Origin: Stomoxys calcitrans
Lineage: Eukaryota; Arthropoda; Insecta; Diptera; Muscidae
NCBI RefSeq assembly: GCF_963082655.1
Contig: NC_081552.1
Span: 196,683,281 to 196,747,280, forward strand
Reading direction: 5' to 3'
DNA length: 64,000 bases
A model generated the notes under the pieces. It was not told the origin of the DNA, did not search any database, and saw only the letters and a program-made list of their open reading frames with translations. The position numbers were made by a program, and so were the translations under genes. Shown here piece by piece: positions 1 through 11,439 of this stretch (the first letter of the stretch is position 1; each line of letters starts with the position of its first letter).

Positions 1-255
1 AGTTCAAGGCATCGTATCCCTCTACCCAAGTGCAGGAGTCGAGTCAGCCGCCAAATAATGTGGTCTCGTTACCACCTCTATCCCACTGTGCAACGTTTAA
101 TCATCTTTCCCACATGCCCTACATACACTTTAATGATTACGAAAGCCATACTGACCTCCTTCCTTCTTCCTGTCAGTAATAGCCACGTATTCTCCCTATC
201 CGGATCCGCTATAGGATTTTCGACGTTCTCGTTTGTTGCCCACGCCGTTGAGGAC
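1..255 (-). mobile_element. LINE-B fragment, C-terminal coding remnant
   Basis: Read on the minus strand this stretch encodes a broken version of the C-terminal region of the LINE-B copy at 48.0-49.5 kb. It has a WAT-N segment like the WATIAHA segment there, an ENTWLLLTGR segment aligning with the DREKTRLLLKES segment, and a CRACGK segment aligning with CRACGE. Stops interrupt it. It is non-functional and runs off the left edge of the window. Confidence 0.55.
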
Positions 256-420
256 AAGTGAATTTTGCGACAGTAGAGGACAGGTGAATTTTAAACTGCT
301 CAGCAAACTCGTTGAGAGATCTACGATAGTAGAGGGCGGTTTTTGTGTTCAGAAATTCGTTCTCTAGGGATTTAATGGCTGCCTGGCTGTCAGAGAAGAT
401 ATTTATGCCAATCGTCTCAG
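256..420 (-). mobile_element. LINE-A RNase H fragment
   Basis: The minus strand encodes part of an RNase H domain (FSDSQAAIKSLENEFLNTK, then a degenerate EQFKIHL segment) matching the LINE-A copies at 4.2-5.5, 30-32 and 43-44.6 kb. It sits between two pieces of LINE-B, so it is either an insertion or a recombination product. Too short and broken to be active. Confidence 0.6.
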
Positions 421-835
421 ACGGCGTCGCGTCCAAGGACTTTGTATTAACTAAGTTTACTAATGGCAGTCCTTTGGCCCCTACAGCCGATACGTCTGGT
501 ATTTCGTTTCCCTTTACTCTGCTATGACCGTTACGGATCGTGCCATCCTCAGAGAAGGCGTTTATCATCTTACGCTCGATGACTGTGGATAACCTTACCG
601 ACTTGGCTGTAATAGCTTTGTTAGTCCGTTTACTGTCCGTAAAAATGTTTCAATGCTCGTTTGTTGCCCACGCCCTTAACTCAGACTGCGTTGCGTCCAA
701 GGACTTTGTATTAACTAAGTTTACTAATGGCAGTCCTTTGGCCCCTACAGCCGATACGTCTGGTGTTTCGTTTTCCTTTACTCTGCTATGGCTCGGTACC
801 CAACCGATACCGGTTGTGCCATCCTCAGAGTAGGC
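421..835 (-). mobile_element. LINE-B RNase H remnant with internal duplication
   Basis: The minus strand encodes an RNase H C-terminal stretch (PSHSRVK, then GAKGLPLVNLVNTKSLDA) like PSHNGVSGNE / NLVNSKPF at 48.9 kb. The block starting at 431 recurs at 694 (offset 263 bp) with a few substitutions, so the fragment carries a partial tandem duplication. Stops and frame breaks show it is dead. Confidence 0.6.
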
Positions 836-839
836 GCGT

Positions 840-1600
840 CAAGTTGCTTGCGTCAATGCCATACCACTTCACACATTCGATGATCGCCCGGATCTTCGCC
901 TGCAGAAAGCAGGAAGTCGGAAAGCTACAAAGGAAACTGATGGCAATGGCACACTCCACTTGAAGGGACAAAATTCTTAAAGAAAGAAAAAACACTCCAA
1001 GTCCATATTATAATTGCTGCAAAGGCAATCCATTCCCTATGGGTAACAAAAGTGGCCCCAAAAGGCCATGTCGAAATGCCACTGAAGCTTTGGCGCAGGC
1101 ACAGTTTCCTGTAGACACAAAGAAGGAAATCTGGTAATTGGTACAGATAGTTTACCTAGGATATGGAACGAACATTTTTCCCAGTTGCGGGCGACGACGA
1201 GCATACCGCTGAACCAATTCCTGATGATGGTACAAAATGTTTACCTGCTACTCAGAATGAGGTCCAAGCAAGAGAGACCCAACTAAAGAACAAAAAGGCA
1301 GCACGAGCCTATGGGTTGCCGGCTGAACTATTTAAGATGGGAGGCGACATGCTGAGAAGGCGTATGCATCGGCTCGAAAAAGGCATATCCTAGTCAGAAT
1401 GAGGTCCAAGCAAGAGAGACCCAACTAAAGAACAAAAAGGCAGCACGAGCCTATGGGTTGCCGGCTGAACTATTTAAGATGGGAGGCGACATGCTGAGAA
1501 GGCGTATGCATCGGCTCGAAAAAGGCATATTCGTAAATTGGAACCTCAGCATACTATGTCCCGTACACAAGAAAGTGGACAAGGCAGTATGTACCAACCC
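840..1600 (+). mobile_element. LINE-D (RTE-like) fragment
   Basis: This matches the downstream part of the LINE-D copy at 51.5-51.98 kb. Shared words include the 'caaagaaggaaatctgg' region, 'aacaaaaaggcagca' and 'gggaggcgacatgctgag..gcgtatgca'. In RTE-type elements this is the linker between endonuclease and reverse transcriptase plus the start of RT (NKKAARAYGLPAELFKMGG). Frames are broken, and the copy contains a 142-bp tandem duplication. Confidence 0.6.
1252..1535 (+). repeat. 142-bp tandem duplication inside LINE-D fragment
   Basis: The segment beginning 'tcagaatgaggtccaag' at 1252 is repeated almost exactly at 1394. The two copies abut at 1393/1394, giving a head-to-tail duplication of 142 bp. 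Confidence 0.85.
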
Positions 1601-1609
1601 ATCGCATAC

Positions 1610-2630
1610 AATGCGGCTTTAGAAATAACATTCAGTTCATTTCGATGATCAGTTTCACTAACCAAACGTTTTTTCTGGGTTTCCTAAGGTCATCTAAACT
1701 TTTCGGCCACCATCCTTGTTCAAACTAAAACATAACGAATGCTGGAGCGCTGAACAAGTTTAAAATAAAGGATAATGTTGTCATTAATTTTGTACACGCT
1801 GAAAGCAAACTCAAGCAAGTGCATAGAGAAATCCTGCCTCAAGCATGTGCTTAGGCCACTAGCGGTAAATAGTAAAGTAAGGGAGGCCTGATATAAGGCC
1901 TTGTCGCACAAAACAATCTTGGAAATAATTCTAAACGGATACGGATATGTAGACGAAACTTTAGGTAGTCAATGTTGAGGAGTTTTCCAAAAGGTAAGCA
2001 CAATTTTGGGACCCTAGTGGGCTCAGAGGCTGAACCATGGAGTCTTAAATTTGGTCACCTGACTGTTTTGCTTGCAAAACAGTCATTTATAGACCGATCG
2101 GCTTGATTCTCTTTTTTCAAAAGATAGAGCTTTAAAATCAAATCGAGATCTAGGAAACCAGTCAAATCTCTACCTGAAATGGGACAGGTCCCCAACCTGT
2201 CACGGGATAGGTCCTCTGGTAATAGGGCCGGTCCCAGTTATCGTCTCCTTACATGGCAAAAAACCTTTCACTTTAATAAGGATTTGTCGCTCGAGGTGAC
2301 GAATTGCCAACATTCTAACACCGTAGGATTGATCCTGGGACAGTTCGAAAAGGATGAGCATACTTTGCAAGTATTTTTAAGGGGGATAAAACTACAATAG
2401 TTACCTACTATATTCAAAGGATAAGCAATTTTTAACATAATTAAGCGACTTTTTAAAAAAATAATTAAGAATCATAAGTCATGACAACTGAAACTTTTCA
2501 TTCCCTGTAGGATATGTCCTGTGACAGGTAACTAATTCTCCAGTATATTTGGGCCAAATGATTACAAATTTCCCGTAGGGATGCTATTCAGCAAATGCAT
2601 TTTCTGCCTAACTTTATGGATTAGATTTCC
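1610..2630. other. No recognised feature
   Basis: About 1 kb with only short frames, no splice-consistent coding signal and no match to other repeats in the window that I could see. The 'gggacaggtcccc' type of words near 2180-2230 and 2510-2530 recur weakly. Confidence 0.4.
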
Positions 2631-2639
2631 TATGTTTAT

Positions 2640-3813
2640 ACCAAACACCATAGAATTGGGGTATACTCATCTAGTCATTCCATTTTTAAAACGTCGAGAT
2701 ATTCATCTAAGATCCCATAAAGTATATACAATGGTACAGATAAGTCTGCATACCTTTTCGTCAATGGCAGCTTGGCAAACTGACAGTTACGTAATGAGGA
2801 TAAACCGCATAGAATAAACTTTTACTATTTTTAACACTTTTAGCAAAATGCGATATTTGGGGGAAAAACTTTTGTGTTTAGAAATTTCGTTTTGTAAAAC
2901 GTGTTTTCTGAGTGGGGTATGACTTTTCTGTGCCACTTTATATTCTCAATCGTCTCGAGGCTCTGAGTCGATCTAGTCATGTCCGTCCGTCCGTCTGTCG
3001 AATTTGCTATAGCGGTCGAATGCGTAGAGCTAGCCGCTTGAAATTTTGCAAAGATACTTAAAATCGATATAGGTCATTGGTGATTGCAAATGGGCCATAT
3101 CGGTTCAGATTAAGATATAGCGCCCATATAAACCGATCGCCCGATTTGACTTCTTGAGACCTTACAAGCCGCAATTTATGCCCGATTTGGCTGAAATTTT
3201 GCATGTAGTGTTCTGTTAGGACTTCCAACTACTGTGTCTAGTACGGTCCAAATCGGTCTATACCCTGATATATCTCCCATATAAACCGATCTCCCGATTT
3301 GCTTTCTTGAGCCCTTACAAGCAACAATTTTTATCCGATTTGGCTGAAATTTTACACATAGTGTTTTGTAAGGACTTCCAACAACTTTGCCCAGTACGGT
3401 CAAATCGGTCTATACCCTGATATAGCTCCCATATAAACCGATCTCCCGATTTGCTTTCTTGAGCCCTTACAAGCCGTAATTTTTGTCTGATTTGGTTGAA
3501 ATTTTGCACAAAGTGTACTATTATGACTTCCAACAACTTTGCCCAGTACGATCCAAATCGGTCTATAAACTGATATAGCTCCCATATAAACCGATCGCCC
3601 GATTTGACTTCTTGAGCCCTTACAAGCCGCAATTGTTGTCCGATTTGGCTGAAATTAAGCATGTAATGTTCTGTTACGACTTTCAATAACTGTGCCAAGT
3701 ACAATCCAAATCGGTCTATAACCTGGTGTAGCTCCCCAATAAACCGGTCTCTCGATTATCCATGTTCGGTTCCTAGAAACTTTAATTTTTTCTGGTTTGA
3801 CAGAAGTATGGTA
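2640..3813 (+). mobile_element. MOD-1 modular repeat
   Basis: It begins near 'gggtatactcatctagtcattcc', passes the 'gatctagtcatgtccgtccgtc' leader (2970-2995), then carries about five degenerate ~150-bp modules ('cccatataaaccgatctcccgatttg...cttgagcccttacaagcc...gaaattttgcatgtagtgttctgtta'). The tail at 3760-3813 resembles the variant tail at 12.08-12.17 kb. SINE-1 follows directly. Reading frames through the modules are artefacts of the repeat. Confidence 0.75.
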
Positions 3814-3818
3814 AAAAA

Positions 3819-4117
3819 TGCAAATTCTGCCCATGATCACTCCACCAGGGAACAGGGGCAAACTTCTCACATATCAATGTGCAGTCCGATTCAAGTTTAA
3901 GCTCAATGATAAGGGGCCTCCTTTTTATAGCCGAGTCCGAACGGCGTGCCACAGGGCGACACCTATTTGGAGAGAAGTTTTATATGGCATAGTACCTCAC
4001 AAATGTTGCCAGCATTAAAACCACCGCTGAAATTTTTTTTCTGATGGTCTCGCCAGGATTCGAACCCAGGTGTTCAGCGTCATAGGCGGACATGCTAACC
4101 TCTGCGCCAGGGTGGCC
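3819..4117 (-). mobile_element. SINE-1, tRNA-derived, near full length
   Basis: On the minus strand it starts GGCCACCCTGGCGCAGAGGT (tRNA-like 5' end and A box), has a B-box-like GGGTTCGAATCCTGG, then the common body ('cgccgttcggactcggctataaaaaggaggcc') and ends at 'cagaatttgca'. Boundaries follow the target-site-defined copy at 28953-29264. It lies inside or at the edge of a MOD-1 element whose sequence resumes at about 4125-4180. Confidence 0.85.
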
Positions 4118-4182
4118 TCCAACCTGATATAGCTCCCATATGAAACGATAGCCCGATTTGAATTCTTGAGCCCTTACACTTT

Positions 4183-5530
4183 TTCGTCCATTGTGATACC
4201 ACAGAAACATAAGAAGGAAGATGCCTTCTAGTTCCTAACGTTGAGCCATCCAAATCGTTTTAAAAAGCCCAACAACTTGCGAATGTTCACATACGCTAAG
4301 TCAGACAGGTTCTCAAAGAAATGAGAACCTAAAGTGGAACTCCTTCCAACTGCACACACAGAAGGTGTTCTATAGTCTCTTCTTCTTCTTCGATGTCCTC
4401 ACAGCTTCTGCAAAAGTCCTTACTGGCAACCTTCAGTCTGTCAGCATGTTTTCCGATTAGACTGTGACCTGTCATGACGGACACAATTACTGAGACGTCT
4501 GTTCTAGCCAATGAGAGCAAAGCGGTAGACCTCTTCAAGTCTAGATGAAGCCACATAGTTTTGGTATGCTCACAGCCCCCTCTTTGTGACCATCCACCAT
4601 TCGTTGTCCTTCGGGCCTGGTCCTGAAAACTTAGATTACATGTAGCTAGATGCATAGCCACAGATTCCAGTTCCCCTGGAATAAGTAGGGTAGTTGCTAG
4701 TCTCGCAATTCCCTGGGATGTCCCTATAGCCCGGCACCCAGAACAGTTGAATTTTGAACTAATCAGCCATCTCGTTGAGAGATTTGCGACAGTCGAGGGC
4801 GGTTTCTGTGTTCAGAAATACGTTCTCCAGGAATTTAATGGCTGCCTGGCTGTCTGGAAAGGTATTTATACCAATCGTCGTAATAACATTATATCTTAGC
4901 CATTCCACCACTACCTTAATTGCAAGAATCTCCGCTTGATACGCAATGCAGTGGTCGGGTAACCTTTTCGATATGACCAGTTCTAGAAGCCACAATGTCC
5001 ACAGGCATAAGATGTAGCATTGAATTCAGTGAATCAGATGGCGTCATCCTCAGTGCGGCTGTAATGCACAAACAAGCCATCCTTTGGATCCGGTTAAGTA
5101 TTGAGTAGATGGACTTTTGGAGCACCGTCCACCACACCACAACACCATATAGCATTGGAGGTCTGACAATTGCAGAATATACCCCATGCATGACGCGCGG
5201 TCTAAGCCCCCAACATTTGCCAATGGCTCTCTTGCAGGTGTATAGGGCAAGAGTTGCCTCTCTTGCCCTTTCCAAAATGTTGGGTTTGAAGTTTAATTTC
5301 CTGTCCAGCAAAACACCCAGGTATTTTGCGCTTTCTGTAAATGAAACATCCTCTCCTCCTAGGCGACTTGTACCTCCTGCTGAAGAGAACTACTTCTGTT
5401 TTGCACGGATTTATACCTAGACCTCTTTCGGTAGCCCACTTTGCAGTTGCACGTACAGCTTCCTCAAGTATATCTCTTAGAGTGCTGGGGAACTTTCCCC
5501 TAACTGCAATTGCCATAGCAATGAATGTGT
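4183..5530 (-). mobile_element. LINE-A copy: end of RT, RNase H and 3' end
   Basis: Minus-strand reading gives, in order, the end of the reverse transcriptase palm and thumb (KTEVVLFSRRYK, LLDRKLNFKPNILERA, RMACLCITAALRMTPSD), an RNase H domain (INTFPDSQAAIKFLENVFLN), and a C-terminal segment (LLSLARTDVSVIVSVMTGH, then FCRSCEDIEEEEETIEHLL). Several frameshifts separate these pieces. The 3' part includes the 'caatggacgaaaa' motif shared with the copies ending near 31.92 and 44.57 kb. The 5' part is missing, as is usual for truncated LINE insertions. It is not functional. Confidence 0.8.
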
Positions 5531-5534
5531 ATAA

Positions 5535-6815
5535 AACAAGTAAGAGCGTGCTAAGTTCGAACGGGCCGAATCTTATATACCATCCACCATGGATCGCATT
5601 TGTCGAGTTTTTTTGCGCGGTATCTCTTATAAGCGTAATATTTCAGTCCATTTAGGTTTAAGAAGCAAAATCGGGAAATCGGTTTATATGGAAGCTGTAT
5701 CAAGCTATAGATCGATCCAGACCATAATGCTCTCTCTAGTGGCTCAAGAAGTCAAGATCCCAGATCGGTTTATATGGCAGCTATATCACATTATGAACTG
5801 ATTTGCACCATACTCATCTCAGTTTTGGAGGTCATATCAAAATACCTCATGCAAAATTTTAGCTCAATCGGATGAGAATTGCGCCCTCTATCGGCTCAAG
5901 AAGTCAAGATCCAAGATCGGTATATATGGCAGCTATACCAGGTTATGAACCGATTTGGACCATACTTCGCACAAATATTGGAAGTGATACCAAAACACCA
6001 CGTGCAAAATTTCAGCCAAATCGGATAGGAATTGCGCCTACTAAAAGCTCAAGAAGTCAAGACTTCAGATCGGTTTATATAGCAGCTACATCGGGTTATG
6101 AACTGATTTGAACCACAGTTGTTGGAAGTGATATCAAAACACTACGTGCAAAATGTCAGTAAAATCGGACGAGAATTGCGCCCTCTAGAGGCTCAAGAAG
6201 TCAAGACTCAAGATCGGTTTATATGGCGGCTATATTAGATGATGAACTGATTAAGACCATATTTAAAACAGTTGTTAGAGGGCATTCCTCAACGATATGT
6301 GCAAAATTTCAGCCAAATCAAATAAGAATTGCGCCCTCTAGGGTTTATAGGGCGGCTATAACCGGTTGTGGACTGATTAAGATTATACTTGACACAGTTG
6401 TTGGAGGTTATACTAAAACGACACATGCAAAATTTCAACCAAATTGGATATAAATTGCGCTCTGTCGAAGCTCAAGAAGTCTAAGCGGGAGATTGGTTTA
6501 TATGGCAGCTATATCAGGTTTTGAACCGATGTGAAGCATACTTTGCACACCAAAACAACAACACGTATGAAATTTTGTTCAAGTCGGATAAAATTGCGCC
6601 CTCTAGAGGCTCAAGAAGTCAAAATCGGTTTTATGGCACTTCCTTCGAAAGTTTGCGTGCTTTCGACAGACAGAAGGACAGACAAACGGACGGCTCGATC
6701 GAATTAAAATGTCAAGACGATTAAGAACATATATACTTTATGGGGTCTTCGGCGCATATTTCGAGGTGTAACAAACAGAATAACGGAATTAGTATACCCC
6801 CATTCTATGGTGGAA
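5535..6815 (-). mobile_element. MOD-1 modular repeat, near complete
   Basis: In plus-strand order it opens with 'aacaagtaagagcgtgctaagttc', a degenerate GC hairpin (cgaacgggccgaat) and 'atataccatccaccatggat'. It then has about seven ~150-bp modules and closes with 'ttcgacagacag...gacaaacggac', 'actttatggggtctt' and 'agtatacccccattctatggtgg'. The outer part carries inverted copies of tataccNNccaccatgg. No protein is encoded. Confidence 0.8.
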
Positions 6816-6829
6816 AGAATAAAAATGCA

Positions 6830-7715
6830 ATGATTTTTGTACGCCTATAGCGGCAGGTCATGTATCTTATCCCTTGGAAGAAGATTACTTATGTTACTGG
6901 GAAATATGAATCAATTTCCATAGGCATATAACCCCATCGAAGGGAAGATGTATGCAACTTTGTCCTCTGGCCCGATGTGTGAGAGCCTACCCTTTATTGT
7001 TACACATCCCAAAGTTCACAGTTGTCGTCACAAAACTTGCCGAGATCAGGTTATCAAGAGGTAATTCGAAATGTGTTAATATTTAACATACCACCACCAC
7101 AATCCCCCCCTCCCATTTCATTTGGTTGCAGCAACAGCCAAAGAAAGGAATAGTAGCAGCAGCCCTCAACGAAATGAGCATATTAATTATGCATTGGAAT
7201 TATCGCACAGACCCGTTGTCGTCATCGTTGTAATTTTGCAACACCGCTCTCTCCCTCCATTTCACTCCCCTCTTTCTTGTTACCATTTCGTTGTTGTTGT
7301 TGTGCTCTTTTTACTGATTACAAAGTTACAATGTAAGAACACACATGGATACAACTAAGATGATAGTGTACTAGCAAATGTGTGTATGTGTATGCATATG
7401 TAAATTGCTAGCATGTTCTGCTCTCAGATGCTTCAAATGTGGTTGTCGTTGTTGTTGAATTGTGTTGCTACATACATACCTCTAACCTCTTCTCCTGCGA
7501 TTTGCATTATAAATTTATAATATTTACATTTTTGGCTTTGCTCTTTTTCTTTCAGTCATTCAGTCAGTCAGTCAGGCAGTCACCAAGAACATTAGGACAA
7601 CGTCATTACCGCCCATTGGTTTTGTTATCATTGTTCGCCATCGTCAACGGTGTAAATGAGAACAGCTATAGTAATATCAATACTCTGGCAAGTGCTTACG
7701 GTGAATTGTATCAGT
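6830..7715. other. Unique, low-complexity intergenic stretch
   Basis: Contains CA/CAC runs near 7090, TGT/GTT runs near 7290 and 7440, and a TCAG run at 7555-7580. No gene or repeat of the other families was recognised. Confidence 0.4.
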
Positions 7716-7860
7716 GATGGGCAAATCTTGGGAACCCACCACAATGGATTCTACCAAAAATTTGCAATACATTAAAGAGTTCATATTTGAAAATGTTCAA
7801 CCAATTTGAATGACAACTAAGCCTTTTAGGGGTTTGCAAATCCAAATTCGCCCATGAAAA
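7716..7860 (-). mobile_element. MOD-1 subfamily end fragment
   Basis: The words 'aatcttgggaacccaccacaatggattctaccaaaaa' match the hairpin-proximal end of the MOD-1 variants at 11995-12060 and 27055-27100. Only the end is present. Confidence 0.55.
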
Positions 7861-7869
7861 TTACATTAA

Positions 7870-8240
7870 CACTAGAAGACACGGCGTTGAGCGCGGCTAC
7901 CGGGTTGAGCACCACGGAAGATTATCGGGAAAACACTGTCCACAAGCGGAATTCGTCTCCACGCCTGATCGAGGAAATGGTTTAGTGCGCGGCTACAGGG
8001 TTCGCCACCACGGAAGATGGTCAGGCAGACACTGGTGACAACGCTGGTCTCAACGCCTGATCGAGGAAACGGTTTAGAGCGCGGCTACCGGGTTCAGCAT
8101 CATGGAAGATTATCGGGGGAATACTGGCGACAAACGAGATTCGTCTCCACGCCTGATCGAGGAAACGATTTAGAGCGCGGCTACTGCGATCGAGACCACG
8201 GAAAATGATCGGGAGACACTGGCGACAAGCCGGGGTCAAA
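7870..8240 (+). repeat. ~94-bp GC-rich minisatellite, four units
   Basis: The motif 'gatcgaggaaa' recurs at 7967, 8059 and 8155 (spacing 92 and 96), and 'gagcgcggctac' recurs in each unit starting from 7890. The units are diverged. It is clearly more GC-rich than its surroundings. Frames read through on both strands but differ between units and have no recognisable domain. Confidence 0.75.
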
Positions 8241-8284
8241 ATGACCGGTAAGTCAATCTAGGTAAACCACATAGTTATCTTTTT

Positions 8285-8446
8285 TACATGGCAGTCATAC
8301 CAAATGGCACAATACCCCCAAAAAGTGTCACCAGCATTATGAGGGAATAACCAGCGAAGAAAATTTTTTCTGGTGTTCTCGCCAGGATTCGAATGCAGGC
8401 GTTCAGCGTTATAGGCGGACATTATAACCTCTGCGCTACGGGGACT
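8285..8446 (-). mobile_element. SINE-1 fragment (5' half)
   Basis: Minus strand: tRNA-like head at 8446-8380 with a mutated A box, B box GCATTCGAATCCTGGCGAG, then the 'ttcgctggttattccctcataatgctggtgacac' body. It is truncated at its 3' end. Confidence 0.75.
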
Positions 8447-8850
8447 GCGGGAGGTATGTTTTTATGGAAGCTATATAAGGTTATAGACCAATTTGGAGCG
8501 TACTCGGCACTGCGGATAAACGGATAAAAAGTGCCATGCCATTCGGGCCATACTTGGTTTGGATGTTGGAGACCATAGTGGAAGTCATGGAGCAAAATTT
8601 CAATCACATCGGATAAGTACTGGATCCTATGGGGGAGAGATCGGTTTATATGGGAGCTATATGAGGTTATAAACCGATTCAGACCACATTTGGCACGTAT
8701 GTTGAAAGTCAGAGGAGAAGTCATTGTACAAAAATTTCAGCCAAGAATTGCGTCCTCTAGATGCTTAAGAAGTATAATCGGGAGATCAGTTTATGTGAGA
8801 GATATATCAGGTTATGAACCGAAGTAGAACATACTTTACATAGTTGTTGC
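8447..8850 (-). mobile_element. MOD-1 module fragment
   Basis: Two to three diverged modules ('atcggtttatatgggagctatatgaggttataaaccgattcagaccac'). No element ends are visible. Confidence 0.65.
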
Positions 8851-8861
8851 GAGGCAAAAAA

Positions 8862-10015
8862 AAACAAGTAAGAGCGTGCTAAGTTTGGCCGGGCCGAATG
8901 TTATATACCCTTCACCATGGATCGCATTTGTCGAGTTCTTTGTGCGGTATCTCTTTTTAAGCAAACAAAGAATAATGGAAAAGAATTGTTATGCTGTTGG
9001 AAATATATCTACTTATAGTCCTATTCGGATAAGCCTTCTCCTATGGGAGAAGCCGTTGTACAAAATTTCACCAAAATCGGATAATAATTGCGCCCCCCAT
9101 AGAGGCTTAAGAGGTCAAGATCCCAGATCGGTTTATATGGCAGCTATATCATGTTATGTACCGATTTGAATTATATTTTTCGCAGTTGTTGGAAGTCATA
9201 ACAGAAAACTTCATGCAAAATTTTATCTAAATCGGATAAGAATTGCGCCCTCTAGTGGCCCCAAAAGTTAAGATCCCAGATCGGTTTTATGGTAGCTATA
9301 TCAGGTTATGAACCGATTTGAACCATATTTATCGCAATTGTTGAAAGTCATAACAGAATACTTCATGTTAAATTTCAGCCAAATCGGATTAGAATTGCGC
9401 CCTCTAGTGTCTCAAGAAGTCAGGATTCAAAATCGGTTTATATGGCAGCTATATCGAGTTATGGACCGATTTGAACCAAACTTAAAATAGTTGTTGGAAG
9501 TCATAACGATCAACATCATGCAAAATTTCAGTCAAATCTGATGGGAATTGCGCCCCCTATATATGACAGCTATATCAAAAACATGGACCGATTTAAACCA
9601 CACTTAGCACAGTTGTTGGAAGTCATAACAAAACACTTCGTGCAAAATTTCAGCCAAATGGGATAAGAATTGCGCCATGTAGTGGCTCAAGAAATCAAGA
9701 CCCAAGATCGGTTTACATGACAGCTATATCAGGTTATGAACCGATTTGAACCAAACTCAGCGCAGTTGTTGGAAGTGATGCCAAAACACTGCGTACAAAA
9801 TTTCAGCCAAGTCGGATAAGAATTGAGCCCTCTAGATGCTTTAGATGCTGAAGAAGTCAAGACCCAAGATTGGTTTATATGGCAGCTATATCAAAACATG
9901 TACCGATTTGGCCCATTTACAATTTCAAGAAGTCAAGATCCGAGTTCGGTTTATATGGCAGCTATACCAAAACATGGACCTATTTGGCCCATTTACAATC
10001 CCAACTGACCTGCCC
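8862..10015 (-). mobile_element. MOD-1 modular repeat, left half of a head-to-head pair
   Basis: It opens with 'acaagtaagagcgtgctaagtttggccgggccgaat' and 'tataccct..caccatgg'. Six to seven modules follow, with 'agatcgg/aatcggtttatatggcagctat' at 9125, 9278 and 9431 (spacing exactly 153). It stops near 10010 at 'acaatcccaactgacct', where a SINE-1 piece begins. Confidence 0.8.
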
Positions 10016-10019
10016 GCCG

Positions 10020-10130
10020 CAGCGGTTCCATAGTCCGCCATTTACGCTCAACGCCTGGGTTGGCAACCTGGCGAGAACATCAGAAAAATTGTCAGCGGTT
10101 GTTATCTCCTCCTTGTACAAATACTTCTTA
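10020..10130 (+). mobile_element. SINE-1 fragment
   Basis: 'acgctcaacgcctgggttggcaacctggcgagaacatcagaaaaattgtcagcggttgttatctcctcc' corresponds to SINE-1 from the anticodon-like region into the body. The B box is mutated. It sits between two oppositely oriented MOD-1 elements. Confidence 0.65.
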
Positions 10131-10134
10131 TTAG

Positions 10135-11430
10135 CGTAGGTCGGTTGGGATTGTAAATGGGCCATATTGGTCCATGGGCCATATAGATGCCATATAAAAC
10201 GATCTTGGGTCTTGACTTCTGGAGCTTCTAGAGGGTGCAATTCTAATCCGATTTGGCTGAAATTTTGCACATGGTGTTTTGGTATCACTGCGAACAACTT
10301 TTCTAAGTATGGGCTAAATCGGTTGATAACCTGATATAGCTGCCATATAAACCGATTTTGGGTCTTGAATTCTAGAGCATGGTTGAAATTTTGCATGAAG
10401 TGTTCTGGTATGACTCCCAACTCCCAAGTGTTCTGGTATGACTCCCGTCATATAAACCGATCTTGGGTCTTGATTTCTTGAGCTTCTAGAGGGCACATTT
10501 CTAATCCGATTTGGCACGTGGTGTTTTGGTATCACTTCGAACAACTTTGCCAAGTATGGTCTAAGTCGGTTGATAACCTGATATAACTGCCATATAAACC
10601 GACCTTGGCTCTTGACTTTTAGAGCTTGGGAGGGCACAATTCTAATCCGATTTGGCTGAAATTGTGCACGTGGTGTTTTGGTATCACTTCGAACAACTTT
10701 GCCGAGTATGGTCTAAGTCGGTTGATAACCTAATATAACTGCCATATAAACTGACCTTGGGTCTTGACTTCTAGAGCTTGGTTGAAATTTTCTAGTGTGA
10801 CTCCCAACAACTGTGCCAAGTATGGTCGAAATCGGTCGATAATTTGATATAGCCGCCCTATAAACCGATCTTCCGATTAGACTTCTTGAGCCTCTAGAGG
10901 GCGCAATTTCTATTCTATTAGGTTGAAGTTTAGCATGAAGTGTTTTGTTATGACTTCCAGCAACTGTGTTAAGAATGGTTCAAATCGGTCTATAAACTGA
11001 TATAGCTGCCATATAAGCCGATCTTGGGTCTTGACTTCTTGAGCTTCTAGAGGGCGCAATTCTTATCCGATTTGGCCGAAAATTTCCATAAAGTGTTTTA
11101 TTTTGACTTCCAACAATTGTATCAATTATGGTCTGAATCAGTCCATAATCTGATATTGCCGCCATATAAATCGCTCTCCCGATTAGACTTCTTGAGCTTA
11201 TAAAGGACACAATTATTATACAATATGGTTGAAATTTTGCATATGTCGTTTTGGTTTCAAAAACTGTTCCAAGCATGGTCAAAATCGGTTTATAACCTGA
11301 TATGGCTGCCATATAAACCGATCTCCCAGTTTGACTTTTTGAGCCTCTGGAGGGCGCAATTATTACTCGATTTTCCTGAAATTTTGCAGGTGGTGTTTTT
11401 CTAGGACCGCTTTTACTTGTTTTTTTTCGA
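10135..11430 (+). mobile_element. MOD-1 modular repeat, right half of a head-to-head pair
   Basis: Starts 'gcgtaggtcggttgggattgtaaatgggccatat', the reverse complement of the words closing the element on its left. It holds about eight modules, some shortened, and ends with 'ccgcttttacttgtttttttt', the reverse of the usual 'acaagtaaaagcg' end. The hairpin next to that end is deleted. Confidence 0.75.
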
Positions 11431-11439
11431 TTTTCTCCC

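Noticed and set aside
3176..3704. Overlapping minus frames with YRPIWTVLGTVVGS-type repeats
   Set aside because: These are MOD-1 modules read in different frames; no start context or domain.
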